64,000 nt of DNA from Kangiella marina (GCF_039541235.1 NZ_BAABFV010000002.1:682001-746000), one strand, 5' to 3'; shown: positions 36,605 through 46,196, counted from the first letter of the stretch. Numbers and translations are program-made. The notes: a model not told the origin generated them from the sequence alone.

Positions 36605-38629
36605 TTAGTCATCGCTAGCGTCGAGGCGTAATAGCTCAGCACCATCGTCAACCAAGTCGCCTGCAGCATAAAGCACTTCTGCAACAGTGCCTGCGGTTGG
36701 AGCGTTAATGGTGTGCTCCATTTTCATAGCTTCTAAGATGATTAGAGGCTGACCAGCTTCAACGCTGTCACCTTCAGCAACCTTAACTTCGATAACGGTA
36801 CCTGGCATTGGTGCTGTTAAGCTGCCGCCAGCCTCTTCTGAGTCACCATCTAAACCGCGTTCGATTTTTTCAAGAACTTGATAGTTGCCGTTAACGAAAA
36901 TATGCAAACTTTTACCGTCATCAACGACTTTGGCGTTAAAACGCTTGCCCGAGGCATCTAAGCGAAGGTTATTATCATTCAACTCTGCCGCATGAATTTT
37001 GATTTCCTTTGACGGAAGCTCCAGTAAATACTGATGATCATGTGTCTCATCACGATAGTGCGTCGTGACAGACACTTCGTTTGGAATACTATCGACATAA
37101 TCAATGTATTCAAACGCATGGTGATTGTCAGTATTTAATCTCCAGCCGCTGACTGAGTTCCATGGTGAGTAAGGGTCAGCACTTTTTGCCGCTGCTTCTT
37201 CAGCTGCTTGCTGGCGCTGCACCAACTGATAAACGGTCGCCGCGACTAACGCGTCCTCATCTGCTGGCGCATCTTCTAAAATCAACTCGTCGCGATAGCG
37301 CTCAATAAAGTTGGTGTCCAGATCGCAGTCTTCAAACGCTTGGTTGTTGGCTAGAGCAGAAAGGAACTCAACGTTTGTGGTTAAGCCAACCACTTGATAT
37401 TGAGCTAAAGCTCCCCGCAAGCGGGCTAGGGCAGCGTTACGATCATGATCCCATACGATAAGCTTGGCTATCATTGGATCATAGTGAACAGAGACTGTGT
37501 CACCTTGTAGAACACCAGTATCAATTCGAACATGCTCACTTTCTTCTGGAGTGCTTAGGTGCAGTAAAGTGCCGGTTGCTGGCAAGAAATCCTGACGCGG
37601 ATCTTCAGCATAAATACGAACCTCGAAAGCATGGCCATTAATTGTCAGCTCTTCCTGTGTTGCTGGAAGCTCCTGACCTGCTGCGACTTTCAGTTGCCAC
37701 TCAACCAAGTCTTGGCCAGTAATTTTTTCAGTCACTGGGTGCTCAACTTGTAGACGCGTATTCATTTCCATAAAGTAGAAAGAACCGTCTTCGTCATACA
37801 AGAACTCAACCGTACCCGCACCGACATAACCAATCGCTTGTGCCGCACGAATAGCTACTTCGCCCATTTTTTGGCGATTGTCTTCGCTCATGCCGGGAGC
37901 CGGAGCTTCTTCGATGACTTTTTGGTGACGACGCTGTACTGAACAATCACGCTCGAACAGGTGAACCGCGTTACCATGCTTGTCAGCAAATACCTGAATT
38001 TCAACGTGGCGAGGTTTGGTGATGTATTTTTCAACCAACACTTTATCGTCACCAAAAGAGGCTGCTGATTCGCGTTTACAAGAAGCTAAGCTTGATTCAA
38101 ATTCTTCTGATTTCCAAACGATACGCATCCCTTTACCACCGCCACCAGCTGTGGCTTTGATGATTACTGGGTAGCCGATGTCGTCAGCTTGAGACTTTAA
38201 GAAATCAGGTTCTTGGTTTTCGCCGTGATAACCTTTTACTAAAGGTACGCCAGCGTCATCCATAATTTCTTTTGCTGCAGATTTTGAACCCATAGCAACG
38301 ATAGCGCCCTCAGGCGGACCGATGAATTCAATATCAGTGTCTGCTAACGCTTTAGCGAATCCTGCATTCTCAGACAAGAAGCCATAACCAGGGTGAACCG
38401 CTTGTGCGCCGGTTTCTTGAGCTGCTTTAATGATAAGCTCTGGCTTGAGGTAAGAGTCTTTTGCGGGTGCCGGGCCGAGATAAATCGCTTCGTCGGCCAT
38501 CGCCACATGACGTGCATTTTTGTCGGCTTCTGAATAAATAGCAACCGTACGAATGCCGAGTTTTTTTGCCGTCTGAATCACACGACAAGCGATTTCACCA
38601 CGGTTTGCAATTAGTATTTTTGTAAACAT
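36605..38629 (-). CDS. liuD: 3-methylcrotonyl-CoA carboxylase, biotin-containing alpha subunit
   Basis: The 674 residues comprise a biotin carboxylase domain (N-terminal MFTKILIANRGEIACRVIQT, ATP-grasp loop KATAGGGGKGMRIVW, EMNTRLQVEHPVTE), a middle region and a C-terminal biotinyl domain with ILEAMKMEHTI, whose Lys is the biotin site. It works with the carboxyltransferase encoded at 39497. Together with mvaB, liuC and ivd, the context points to methylcrotonyl-CoA rather than propionyl-, geranyl- or acetyl-CoA. AGGAAG precedes ATG 38629. Confidence 0.94.
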   Translation of the reverse strand: MFTKILIANRGEIACRVIQTAKKLGIRTVAIYSEADKNARHVAMADEAIYLGPAPAKDSYLKPELIIKAAQETGAQAVHPGYGFLSENAGFAKALADTDIEFIGPPEGAIVAMGSKSAAKEIMDDAGVPLVKGYHGENQEPDFLKSQADDIGYPVIIKATAGGGGKGMRIVWKSEEFESSLASCKRESAASFGDDKVLVEKYITKPRHVEIQVFADKHGNAVHLFERDCSVQRRHQKVIEEAPAPGMSEDNRQKMGEVAIRAAQAIGYVGAGTVEFLYDEDGSFYFMEMNTRLQVEHPVTEKITGQDLVEWQLKVAAGQELPATQEELTINGHAFEVRIYAEDPRQDFLPATGTLLHLSTPEESEHVRIDTGVLQGDTVSVHYDPMIAKLIVWDHDRNAALARLRGALAQYQVVGLTTNVEFLSALANNQAFEDCDLDTNFIERYRDELILEDAPADEDALVAATVYQLVQRQQAAEEAAAKSADPYSPWNSVSGWRLNTDNHHAFEYIDYVDSIPNEVSVTTHYRDETHDHQYLLELPSKEIKIHAAELNDNNLRLDASGKRFNAKVVDDGKSLHIFVNGNYQVLEKIERGLDGDSEEAGGSLTAPMPGTVIEVKVAEGDSVEAGQPLIILEAMKMEHTINAPTAGTVAEVLYAAGDLVDDGAELLRLDASDD

Positions 38630-38639
38630 AGATGCTTCC

Positions 38640-39482
38640 TTAACTGTCGCTGTGTTCTGGGTTTGAGTCTAAAGAGCCTACTGACCAATCCGCAGGGCGC
38701 TTTTCTAAGAAAGCGTTTAAACCTTCCTTACCTTGTTCGCTAGCGCGAATGTCGGCAATGCGTTTTGCGGTTTCGTCTAATAGAGCGGTATCGACAGGCT
38801 TTTCTGCGACAGCTTTGATTAAATCTTTGGCAGCTCGAACAGCTTGTGGGCCGTTAGCGAGCAGGGTGCTAATCATGTTGTTGGCTGTCTCTGCTAAATT
38901 ATCTTCAGCGACCACTTCATGAACTAATCCATACTCTTTGGCCTGTGGAGCCTTAAAACGCTCAGCCGTTAAAAAATAACGTTGAGCTTGGCGTTCGCCA
39001 ATGGCCTTTACGACATAGGGGCTGATCACTGCTGGGATTAGGCCAAGTTTAACTTCTGATAAACAGAAACTCGCACGTTCAGAGGCAATCACGATATCGC
39101 AACAAGCGACCAAGCCAACGCCACCACCAAACGCTGCACCTTGAACCACGGCAATGGTCGGTTTGCTTAAGCTATAGATGGTGTGCATTAACTCAGCCAA
39201 CCCTTGAGAGTCTTTGTAGTTTTCATCCCAAGTATAATCAGCCATGCGGCGCATCCAATTTAAGTCTGCGCCTGCTGAAAAGCTTTTACCTTCGGCTTCT
39301 AACACCACAACCTCAACGCTTGGGTTTGCGTCCATACGACGAAAAGCTTGCGTCAACTCAGCAATCAATAAGTCATCAAAGGCGTTATGGATATCACCAC
39401 GAGTCATGGTGATACGGCCCACGCCACGACCTTCTGAACCGAGTTCTTTGGTATCAATACTAATGTTTAGTGCTTTACTCAT
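38640..39482 (-). CDS. liuC: Methylglutaconyl-CoA hydratase (enoyl-CoA hydratase family)
   Basis: Hydrates 3-methylglutaconyl-CoA to HMG-CoA. ATG 39482 (MSKALNISIDTKELGSEG) with AGGTGG upstream is used; the frame continues open further upstream but overlaps the preceding gene. The 280 residues have the crotonase oxyanion motifs SFSAGADLNWMRRM and VQGAAFGGGVGLVACCDI, then SEVKLGLIPAVISPYVV with the catalytic Glu region. It lies between the two carboxylase subunit genes, the usual place for liuC. Confidence 0.92.
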   Translation of the reverse strand: MSKALNISIDTKELGSEGRGVGRITMTRGDIHNAFDDLLIAELTQAFRRMDANPSVEVVVLEAEGKSFSAGADLNWMRRMADYTWDENYKDSQGLAELMHTIYSLSKPTIAVVQGAAFGGGVGLVACCDIVIASERASFCLSEVKLGLIPAVISPYVVKAIGERQAQRYFLTAERFKAPQAKEYGLVHEVVAEDNLAETANNMISTLLANGPQAVRAAKDLIKAVAEKPVDTALLDETAKRIADIRASEQGKEGLNAFLEKRPADWSVGSLDSNPEHSDS

Positions 39483-39496
39483 ATTAAGAAACCACC

Positions 39497-41107
39497 TTAC
39501 ATTCTGAAGACGCCGAATTTTGTTTCTTCGGCTTCTTTGTTCATTGCAGCAGAAAGGCCTAAACCTAATACCATGCGCGTGTCGGCTGGGTCGATGATGC
39601 CATCGTCCCACAAGCGTGCGCTTGAATAGTAAGGGTGTCCTTGTTTTTCATACTGATCTTCGATCGGCTTCTTAAAGGCTTTTTCTTCATCCTCTGACCA
39701 CATCTCTTCACCACGACGTTCAAAATTGTCGCGCTTGATTTGAGCCAGAACGTTAGCCGCTTGCTCGCCGCCCATTACAGAAATACGAGAGTTCGGCCAC
39801 ATCCACAAGAACTTAGGGCTGTAAGCACGACCACACATGCCATAGTTACCGGCACCAAAACTACCGCCAACGATGACCGTAAACTTAGGGACTTTGGCAC
39901 AAGCAACAGCGGTTACCATTTTCGCACCGTGTTTTGCGATGCCTTCGTTTTCGTACTTACGGCCGACCATAAAGCCGGTAATGTTTTGTAGGAAAACGAG
40001 TGGAATACCACGTTGTGAACATAGCTCAATAAAGTGAGCGCCTTTCTGCGCTGACTCAGAAAATAAAATACCGTTATTGGCGACGATACCTACTGGGTAG
40101 CCATGAATGCGTGCGAAACCACAAATAAGAGTTGTACCGTACATCGCTTTAAACTCATCAAGCTCTGAGCCGTCTACAACGCGTGCAATGATTTCGCGAA
40201 TGTCGAAAGGCTTACGCGGATCTTTGTTGATCACACCGTAAAGCTCTTCAGCCGGGTAAAGTGGCTCGACAGGTTTTTTAACCGTGACAAAAGGTTCTTT
40301 CTTACGGTTTAGATTCGAGACTACTTGGCGTGCTAATTTTAGTGCGTGCTCATCATTTAAAGCATAGTGGTCAGTAACGCCTGAATTCTTACAGTGAACG
40401 TCTGCGCCACCTAAGTCTTCGCTCGAAACCACTTCGCCTGTCGCAGCTTTAACGAGAGGAGGGCCGCCCAAGAAAATCGTACCTTGCTCTTTAACGATGA
40501 TAGATTCATCAGCCATCGCAGGAACGTAAGCGCCCCCCGCTGTACATGAACCCATGACTACAGCAATTTGTGGAATACCCTTAGCAGACATGTTGGCTTG
40601 GTTGTAGAAAATACGACCAAAGTGATCTTTATCAGGGAATACTTCGTCTTGCTGTGGCAAGTTAGCGCCACCAGAATCAACCAAGTAGATACACGGCAGG
40701 TTGTTCTCTTCTGCGATTTCTTGTGCGCGAAGATGCTTCTTTACGGTTTCAGGGAAGTAGGTACCGCCTTTAACCGTTGCGTCGTTGGCAACGATCATAC
40801 ATTCCACGCCGGATACGCGACCAATACCAGCAATCAAACCTGCTGCTGGAACTTTGTTGTCGTACATGTCCCATGCCGCCATTTGTGAAATTTCTAATAA
40901 AGGCGAGCCGACGTCTAGCAACTTACGAACACGATCACGAGGTAGTAATTTACCACGTGATAAATGTTTTTCTTGGTACTTTGGGCCACCACCTTGAGTG
41001 ATGTACTCCATTTTATCGCGCAAGTCATCAACCAAAGCGCTCATGGCTTCAGAGTTTTCGATAAATGATGCGCTACGCGAATTAATCGAAGATTTAATTA
41101 CTGGCAT
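39497..41107 (-). CDS. liuB: 3-methylcrotonyl-CoA carboxylase, carboxyltransferase beta subunit
   Basis: The 536 residues match the crotonase-fold carboxyltransferase family. Motifs include [39 protein letters not shown] and [20 protein letters not shown]. It pairs with the biotin subunit at 36605. AAGGA precedes ATG 41107. It is 16 nt downstream of an acyl-CoA dehydrogenase gene and 14 nt upstream of liuC. Confidence 0.95.
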   Translation of the reverse strand: MPVIKSSINSRSASFIENSEAMSALVDDLRDKMEYITQGGGPKYQEKHLSRGKLLPRDRVRKLLDVGSPLLEISQMAAWDMYDNKVPAAGLIAGIGRVSGVECMIVANDATVKGGTYFPETVKKHLRAQEIAEENNLPCIYLVDSGGANLPQQDEVFPDKDHFGRIFYNQANMSAKGIPQIAVVMGSCTAGGAYVPAMADESIIVKEQGTIFLGGPPLVKAATGEVVSSEDLGGADVHCKNSGVTDHYALNDEHALKLARQVVSNLNRKKEPFVTVKKPVEPLYPAEELYGVINKDPRKPFDIREIIARVVDGSELDEFKAMYGTTLICGFARIHGYPVGIVANNGILFSESAQKGAHFIELCSQRGIPLVFLQNITGFMVGRKYENEGIAKHGAKMVTAVACAKVPKFTVIVGGSFGAGNYGMCGRAYSPKFLWMWPNSRISVMGGEQAANVLAQIKRDNFERRGEEMWSEDEEKAFKKPIEDQYEKQGHPYYSSARLWDDGIIDPADTRMVLGLGLSAAMNKEAEETKFGVFRM

Positions 41108-41123
41108 ATTGAATCCTTAGCTT

Positions 41124-42260
41124 TTAATCGGAGCTAATTGCACGTGCGATGACCATTTTCTGAACTTCGCTCGTACCTTCATAAATTTGTGCAATGCGAA
41201 CGTCACGATAAATACGTTCGACCGGGTAGTCCTTAAGATAGCCATAACCACCTAACACTTGAATAGCGTCAGAACACACTTTTTCCGCGACTTCCGAAGC
41301 GAAAAGTTTCGCCATACAAGCTTCTTTCAAACATGGTTTTTCAGCGTCACGCAGCTGTGCGGCGTTTAAAACCATATTACGCGCTGCTTCAACTTGCGTG
41401 GCCATTTCGGCCAGTTTGAACTGGACTGCCTGATGTTTAAAAATAGGTTTACCAAAAGAGGTTCTGTCTTTGGAATACTCAAGTGCGTATTCATAAGCCG
41501 CTCGCGCCATGCCGACCGCTTGCGCTGCGATACCAATACGACCGCCTTCAAGGCCAGAAAGCGCGATTTTATAGCCTTCGCCTTCTTTACCGAGTAAGTT
41601 GGCCGCAGGAATTTTGCAATCCTCAAACACGATTTGGGCAGTGTCTGAGGCATTTTGGCCCATCTTGTCTTCGATATTAGCGACAATGTATCCAGGTGTA
41701 TCGGTCGGGACGATAAAGGCACTGATACCTTTTTTGCCAGCGCTAGGATCGGTTACCGCAAATACAATCGCTATCTGTCCATTTTTGCCTGATGTAATAA
41801 ACTGCTTAACGCCATTGAGAATGTAATGATCACCTTCTTTGACGGCTTTAGTTTTTAGATCGGCTGCATCAGAACCAGCGTGTGGCTCGGTTAAACAAAA
41901 AGCACCCAAAGCTTCACCGGAAGCCATTGGTTTTAAAAACTTTTCTTTTTGCTCATCGTTACCGAAGTTAAGGATTGGCATACAACCCACAGAATTTGTT
42001 ACGGAGATGATTGTTGAGCAAGCTCCGTCGCCAGCAGCAATTTCTTCTAACACCAGAGCAGCTGCTGTATAACCAATCTCACTTCCACCCCATTGCTCTG
42101 GCACTAACATGCCATAGAAACCGAGTTCACCAAGGCCCTTTAAAGCCTCAGCAGGGAAGGTTTTATTCTTATCCCACTCTTCAGAGAAGGGGGCAATACG
42201 TTCTTGAACATAGCCACGAGCCATGTCCTGAATCATTGTTTGTTCTTCTGTCAGAATCAT
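41124..42260 (-). CDS. Acyl-CoA dehydrogenase, short-chain type
   Basis: A FAD enzyme of 378 residues. Family motifs are [32 protein letters not shown]-like ([18 protein letters not shown]), and [19 protein letters not shown], whose Glu occupies the usual catalytic-base position of short- and medium-chain enzymes. This differs from the isovaleryl-CoA dehydrogenase at 43931, so the two are not redundant copies. Likely substrates are butyryl-CoA or 2-methyl-branched acyl-CoAs; the choice is inference. It heads the compact run to scoB. Confidence 0.9.
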   Translation of the reverse strand: MILTEEQTMIQDMARGYVQERIAPFSEEWDKNKTFPAEALKGLGELGFYGMLVPEQWGGSEIGYTAAALVLEEIAAGDGACSTIISVTNSVGCMPILNFGNDEQKEKFLKPMASGEALGAFCLTEPHAGSDAADLKTKAVKEGDHYILNGVKQFITSGKNGQIAIVFAVTDPSAGKKGISAFIVPTDTPGYIVANIEDKMGQNASDTAQIVFEDCKIPAANLLGKEGEGYKIALSGLEGGRIGIAAQAVGMARAAYEYALEYSKDRTSFGKPIFKHQAVQFKLAEMATQVEAARNMVLNAAQLRDAEKPCLKEACMAKLFASEVAEKVCSDAIQVLGGYGYLKDYPVERIYRDVRIAQIYEGTSEVQKMVIARAISSD

Positions 42261-42322
42261 AAATCCATCTCAATTTGGAAATATTATTTGCTGCAAATGT
42301 TTAAATGAGAGTTTTTATTCAA

Positions 42323-42399
42323 GAGCGAGACAGTTACGCGCGCAAAACCCTGAGTGCACTCTTGTGCATGATGATGTTTGAGCACGTAACTAACAAAGC
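42323..42399 (-). repeat. Structured intergenic repeat, copy B
   Basis: Relative of copy A in opposite orientation, between the acyl-CoA dehydrogenase and thiolase genes. On the minus strand it runs GCTTTGTT, stem AGTTACGTGC with GCGCGTAACT (42382-42391 with 42332-42341, one U-G), apical TGCAC with GTGCA (42355-42359, 42364-42368), then GTCTCGCTC. Compared with copy A the paired bases change together. Confidence 0.75.
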
Positions 42400-42418
42400 T
42401 ATTGGATAAAAAATCCAT

Positions 42419-43597
42419 TTAAATGAGTTCAATCGCTAATGCTGTCGCCTCACCACCACCAATACACAGTGACGCCACACCTTTAGACTTGCCATACTTA
42501 CGCAATGCTTCAATTAATGTCACTACGATACGCGTACCCGAACACCCAATCGGGTGGCCCAGTGCACATGCGCCGCCGTGAACGTTAACTTTTGCATGGT
42601 CAAGCTCTAGCTCTTTCATCGCGGCCATAGTCACTACCGCGAATGCTTCATTAATTTCAAACAAATCAACGTCATCTTTGCTCCATCCAGCTTTTTCCAA
42701 AACTTTTTCCATCGCGCCAACTGGGGCAATAGTGAACTCTGCTGGAGTACGAGCGTTGGTCGCGTGTGCGTTGATTTTAGCAAGCGGCTTCAAGCCACGC
42801 TTTTCGGCTTCAGATTGACGCATCATTACCACTGCCGCAGCACCATCTGAAATCGAGCTAGCGTTTGCCGCTGTTACCGTGCCGTCTTTTTTGAAGGCAG
42901 GGCGTAACGCAGGGATTTTATCAGGGCGAGCTTTTAGAGGCTGCTCATCGGTATCGACTTCCACATCACCTTTGCGCGACTTAACGGTCACTGGTGTAAT
43001 TTCGTTTTTGAACGAGCCTTCTTCAATCGCTTTGTTAGCACGCGCTAAAGACTCAATCGCAAAGTTGTCTTGGTCTTCACGACTGAAACCATATCTTTCA
43101 ACGGTTTGCTCAGCGAATACGCCCATTGCTTGACCTTCGTAGGCATCTTCCAAACCATCAAACGCCATATGGTCAAGGGTTTTACCGTGACCAAAACGTT
43201 GACCATAACGTGCTGTCGGTAATAAGTATGGCGCTAAGCTCATGCTTTCCATACCACCAGCAACCATAACGTCATTGGTGCCCGCAACTAATAAGTCATG
43301 AGCAAGCATGATGGTTTTCATACCAGAACCACACACTTTGTTCACCGTCGTAGCGCCTGTTGATTTAGGGATGCCTGCGCCTAGCGATGCTTGACGCGCT
43401 GGTGCTTGGCCAACGCCAGCTGGTAAAACACAACCCATGATGACTTCTTGGATATCTTCAGGTTTTAATGTCGCGCGCTCTACGGCAGCAGCGATTGCGT
43501 TAGCACCAAGCTCTGTTGATTTTACAGTAGAAAGAGAACCGCCGAAGCCACCCATTGGGGTTCGGGCTGCGCTGACAATTACGATAGGATCTGACAT
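42419..43597 (-). CDS. atoB: Acetyl-CoA acetyltransferase (thiolase)
   Basis: A biosynthetic/degradative thiolase II of 392 residues. The nucleophilic Cys is in KVCGSGMKTIM (about residue 89), the His in INEAFAVVTMAA and the second Cys in GGEATALAIE-preceding VASLCIGGGEA; HVGGACALGHPIGCSGTR-like NVHGGACALGHPIGCSGTR is intact. It would split acetoacetyl-CoA made by ScoAB into two acetyl-CoA. CAGGAG precedes ATG 43597. It is separated from both neighbours by repeat-bearing gaps. Confidence 0.93.
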   Translation of the reverse strand: MSDPIVIVSAARTPMGGFGGSLSTVKSTELGANAIAAAVERATLKPEDIQEVIMGCVLPAGVGQAPARQASLGAGIPKSTGATTVNKVCGSGMKTIMLAHDLLVAGTNDVMVAGGMESMSLAPYLLPTARYGQRFGHGKTLDHMAFDGLEDAYEGQAMGVFAEQTVERYGFSREDQDNFAIESLARANKAIEEGSFKNEITPVTVKSRKGDVEVDTDEQPLKARPDKIPALRPAFKKDGTVTAANASSISDGAAAVVMMRQSEAEKRGLKPLAKINAHATNARTPAEFTIAPVGAMEKVLEKAGWSKDDVDLFEINEAFAVVTMAAMKELELDHAKVNVHGGACALGHPIGCSGTRIVVTLIEALRKYGKSKGVASLCIGGGEATALAIELI

Positions 43598-43636
43598 AGT
43601 TATTACTCCTGTTCAAAGCTTCTGATCTTGCTATAA

Positions 43637-43713
43637 CTTTGTTAAATGACTTTTAAGCTTCCTCGATTACCTGATTGGTAACCTCCGGTACTAAAAAGTC
43701 ATTTGCCTCGTTC
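43637..43713 (+). repeat. Structured intergenic repeat, copy D (diverged)
   Basis: Flanked by CTTTGTTA and GCCTCGTTC like copy A, but with a different stem: AAATGACTTTT (43644-43654) with AAAAGTCATTT (43694-43704), 11 bp perfect, and an inner TTACC/GGTAA hairpin (43667-43671, 43677-43681). It shares the 333-nt gap 43598-43930 with copy C; no gene is seen in that gap. Confidence 0.6.
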
Positions 43714-43838
43714 TAGCCACGTCAGTAGCTTTTGTGTTCTGCTCTTTGATTCATACAAAGAAGAGCGTATCAATTTGAGTTTTAAATGAACCTTATTTTT
43801 ACAGTAAGACATCTAAAATGATTTAGATGAAGCCAAAT

Positions 43839-43908
43839 CGAGGCAAAAGTTAGAGAGAAGCGCGGAGTTTAGTAAGCTAAATGAGCACTTCGAGCTAACT
43901 TTTAACAA
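43839..43908 (-). repeat. Structured intergenic repeat, copy C
   Basis: On the minus strand: TTGTTA, outer stem AAAAGTTAG with CTAACTTTT (43895-43903 with 43845-43853), second stem GAAGTGC with GCGCTTC (43885-43891 with 43857-43863, one U-G), apical TTTAG/CTAAA, then GCCTCG. It lies in opposite orientation to copy D in the same gap. Confidence 0.7.
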
Positions 43909-43930
43909 CGAGTTGGCGAATATAAACATT

Positions 43931-45091
43931 TTATGCTGTTTCGTTGAACAACTCGCGCCCAATTAGCATTCTGCGAATTTCACTAGTACCTGCGCCGATT
44001 TCGTATAACTTAGCGTCACGAAGTAGGCGACCAGTAGGGTATTCGTTGATGTAACCGTTACCACCGAGAATCTGAATCGCGTCTAATGCTAATTTTGTTG
44101 CGTTCTCCGCAGCGAATAAAATAGCCGCCGCAGCGTCTTTACGAGTGGTCTCGCCACGGTCACAGGCCTTAACAACTGAGTAAACGTAAGCACGGCTTGC
44201 GTTCATCGTCGTGTACATATCAGCCACTTTACCTTGAATTAACTGGAAGCTACCGATAGCTTTACCGAATTGCTTACGTTCGTGTACATAAGGAACTACA
44301 ACGTCCATACAAGCTCGCATGATGCCTAATGGGCCTGCTGAAAGAACGGCACGCTCATAGTCCAAGCCACTCATCAAGATTTTAACACCTTGGTTTACTT
44401 CGCCCATGACGTTTTCGACAGGTACTTCACAGTCTTCGAAAACTAATTCACAAGTGTTCGAGCCGCGCATACCTAATTTGTCGAGTTTTTGTGCTGTGCG
44501 GAAGCCTTTCATGCCTTTTTCGATGATAAAAGCTGTAATACCTTTAGAGTGAGCTTCCATGTCGGTTTTCGCATAAACCACTAAAACGTCAGCTTCTGGC
44601 CCATTGGTAATCCACATTTTATTACCGTTTAGAACGTAGTGGTCACCTTTAAGTTCAGCTTTAAGCTTCATACCCACAACATCAGAGCCTGCACCTGGCT
44701 CAGACATGGCCAATGCACCAACATGCTCGCCAGAGCACAGCTTAGGCAAGTATTTTTTCTTCTGCTCTTCGTTTGCATTGCGGCGAATCTGATTAACGCA
44801 CAAGTTAGAGTGCGCACCGTAGCTTAAGCCGATAGAAGCACTGGCGCGGCTGATTTCTTCCATAGCCACCACATGCTCTAGGTAACCCATACCAGAGCCG
44901 CCGTACTCTTCTTCAACAGTGATACCTAGAAGGCCAAGGTCGCCAAGCTTTTTCCACATCTCATGTGGGAAAAGGTTTTCTTCGTCAGTTTTTTCAGCGA
45001 TAGGCGCGATTTCTTTTTCTGCAAAGCCACGAACCATGTCGCGGATCATGTCAGCAGTTTCGCCAAGGTCGAAGTTAAGTGATGGATACAT
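43931..45091 (-). CDS. liuA: Isovaleryl-CoA dehydrogenase
   Basis: Oxidises isovaleryl-CoA to 3-methylcrotonyl-CoA with FAD and ETF. The 386 residues fit the family. In human IVD the catalytic Glu254 lies in a helix reading LDLERLVLA; here the same segment reads [17 protein letters not shown]. At the position where other acyl-CoA dehydrogenases have the YEGT glutamate, this protein reads [10 protein letters not shown], as IVD does. AGAGGAA precedes ATG 45091. It follows liuR by 29 nt and is probably co-transcribed with it. Confidence 0.95.
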   Translation of the reverse strand: MYPSLNFDLGETADMIRDMVRGFAEKEIAPIAEKTDEENLFPHEMWKKLGDLGLLGITVEEEYGGSGMGYLEHVVAMEEISRASASIGLSYGAHSNLCVNQIRRNANEEQKKKYLPKLCSGEHVGALAMSEPGAGSDVVGMKLKAELKGDHYVLNGNKMWITNGPEADVLVVYAKTDMEAHSKGITAFIIEKGMKGFRTAQKLDKLGMRGSNTCELVFEDCEVPVENVMGEVNQGVKILMSGLDYERAVLSAGPLGIMRACMDVVVPYVHERKQFGKAIGSFQLIQGKVADMYTTMNASRAYVYSVVKACDRGETTRKDAAAAILFAAENATKLALDAIQILGGNGYINEYPTGRLLRDAKLYEIGAGTSEIRRMLIGRELFNETA

Positions 45092-45120
45092 GTTATTTCC
45101 TCTACTAAATCTTTACGATA

Positions 45121-45510
45121 TTAATTATTCGGAGTAATGCTGGCCGTTAGTTTCTCTTCCAGCACATCAAATTCATTAAGTAAGTACTTGATATCTTTAA
45201 GCTGTTGCTTCAAGGAGTCGCGACGAACGCTGATTAATTCTAATAAACGCTCGGTTTGCTTTTGTTCGCCTTCCATGCCATATAAGTCAATGATTTCTTT
45301 AATTTCGGCTAGTGAGAAACCTAAACGCTTTCCGCGCAAAATAAGTTGCAGCCTTACTCGATCACGGTTGTTATAAATACGATGAACACCTCGTCGAGTA
45401 GGGGTGATCAGGCTTTCATCCTCATAATGACGTATCGAACGTGAGGTTATTTCAAACTCTTTCGACAAATCGGTAATGGTGTATTCGGTTTTCTCATCAC
45501 TCATGAGCAT
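45121..45510 (-). CDS. liuR: MerR-family transcriptional regulator of leucine catabolism
   Basis: A 129-residue MerR protein: helix-turn-helix (YTITDLSKEFEITSRSIRHY near 10-29), wing (RRGVHRIYNNRDRVRLQLI), then a dimerisation coiled coil (LLELISVRRDSLKQQLKDI). There are no metal-binding cysteines, in line with LiuR-type regulators of branched-chain amino-acid genes. ATG 45510 or ATG 45504 could start it. It heads the cluster, immediately before ivd, and an inverted-repeat operator overlaps its promoter, so it probably represses itself and ivd. Confidence 0.92.
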   Translation of the reverse strand: MLMSDEKTEYTITDLSKEFEITSRSIRHYEDESLITPTRRGVHRIYNNRDRVRLQLILRGKRLGFSLAEIKEIIDLYGMEGEQKQTERLLELISVRRDSLKQQLKDIKYLLNEFDVLEEKLTASITPNN

Positions 45511-45547
45511 AGATTCCTTAACAGTAACCTCAATATTCTAGCTTACC

Positions 45548-45563
45548 TTTACGCAAACGTAAA
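45548..45563 (-). promoter_or_regulatory. LiuR-type operator and promoter
   Basis: TTTACG and CGTAAA form a 6-bp inverted repeat with a CAAA spacer. On the minus strand the first half-site TTTACG also serves as -35, with -10 TAGAAT (45535-45540) 17 bp downstream. The site lies 38 nt before the liuR ATG. It resembles the LiuR motif reported for gammaproteobacteria. Sequence and spacing are seen; binding is inferred. Confidence 0.75.
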
Positions 45564-45768
45564 CTTCGATAGTTTTTAAATAGAGTGATCAGAGGAGTAG
45601 AAATCAAAGGAGTGAAGGGGGGGAAGTGATAAGAATGCTCAAAATCAGATAGATAGTGGCAAAAAATAGAGATAACTTTAATAGTTATGACTAAGCAATT
45701 AAGAGTGATGTTTTGTGATGATTTTGTGAACTTTTACTCCCCAAGCCGCTCAAAAAAGTGTAATCTGA

Positions 45769-45897
45769 TTAAAAGTTGAGCAAATCGAATTGGGCATGAA
45801 TCAAGATATTCTCAAGCAAACACAACTCAAGCGATATTGAAAATAGAAAGCCGATGACTCTTATGAGTGTTCGGCTTTTTTTATGCTCAACTTTTAA
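45769..45897. repeat. 129-bp segment bounded by perfect 14-bp inverted repeats
   Basis: TTAAAAGTTGAGCA (45769-45782) and TGCTCAACTTTTAA (45884-45897) are perfect reverse complements. Between them lie no convincing gene and a terminator hairpin. No target-site duplication is evident. The larger gap 45511-45963 contains otherwise only the liuR promoter and the probable rmf promoter region. It may be a miniature element or a small-RNA gene. Confidence 0.6.
45847..45883 (+). terminator. Intrinsic terminator without an obvious upstream gene
   Basis: AAAGCCGA and TCGGCTTT, with inner GACTC/GAGTG pairing around TTAT, followed by TTTTTTT. It lies 80 nt upstream of rmf on the plus strand, yet no protein-coding gene precedes it, which suggests a short untranslated transcript. 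Confidence 0.8.
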
Positions 45898-45963
45898 GTA
45901 AGAACTAAATATATAGAGTTAGTCCATAAGTTAAAAATCAATGTTTCAAAAGGGTATGTATCA

Positions 45964-46146
45964 ATGAAAAGACAAAAACGTGATAAGTTACAAAGAGCTC
46001 ATGCAAAAGGTTTCCATGCTGCGATGCAAGGACAGTCCAAAGAAGTTTGTCCGCACGAAGATATTAATGCCAAAGAAGAATGGTTAGGAGGGTGGCGAGA
46101 GGGGCGCGAAACCTTTACCCAAAACGGAATGAAAAATTACCTGTAA
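45964..46146 (+). CDS. rmf: Ribosome modulation factor
   Basis: A 60-residue basic protein that dimerises 70S ribosomes into inactive 100S particles in stationary phase. The sequence MKRQKRDKLQRAHAKGF, then QSKEVCPHED and EEWLGGWREGRETF, matches E. coli RMF closely (SKEMCPY and WLGGWREA). AAAGGG lies 9 nt before the ATG. A strong terminator follows, so it is monocistronic. Confidence 0.95.
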   Translation: MKRQKRDKLQRAHAKGFHAAMQGQSKEVCPHEDINAKEEWLGGWREGRETFTQNGMKNYL

Positions 46147-46168
46147 ACACTGCACATGAATCAACGAA

Positions 46169-46196
46169 TAAGCCCAGCAATTGCTGGGCTTTTTGT
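46169..46196 (+). terminator. rmf terminator
   Basis: AGCCCAGCAA and TTGCTGGGCT form a perfect palindrome, followed by TTTTTG. Confidence 0.92.

Noticed and set aside
41394-42262. Several plus-strand open frames antisense to the acyl-CoA dehydrogenase
   Set aside because: All are mirror frames of a well-matched gene, without ribosome-binding sites or domains.
45796-45840. 14-codon frame (MNQDILKQTQLKRY) before the lone terminator
   Set aside because: No ribosome-binding site is visible and the frame is too short to support without conservation.
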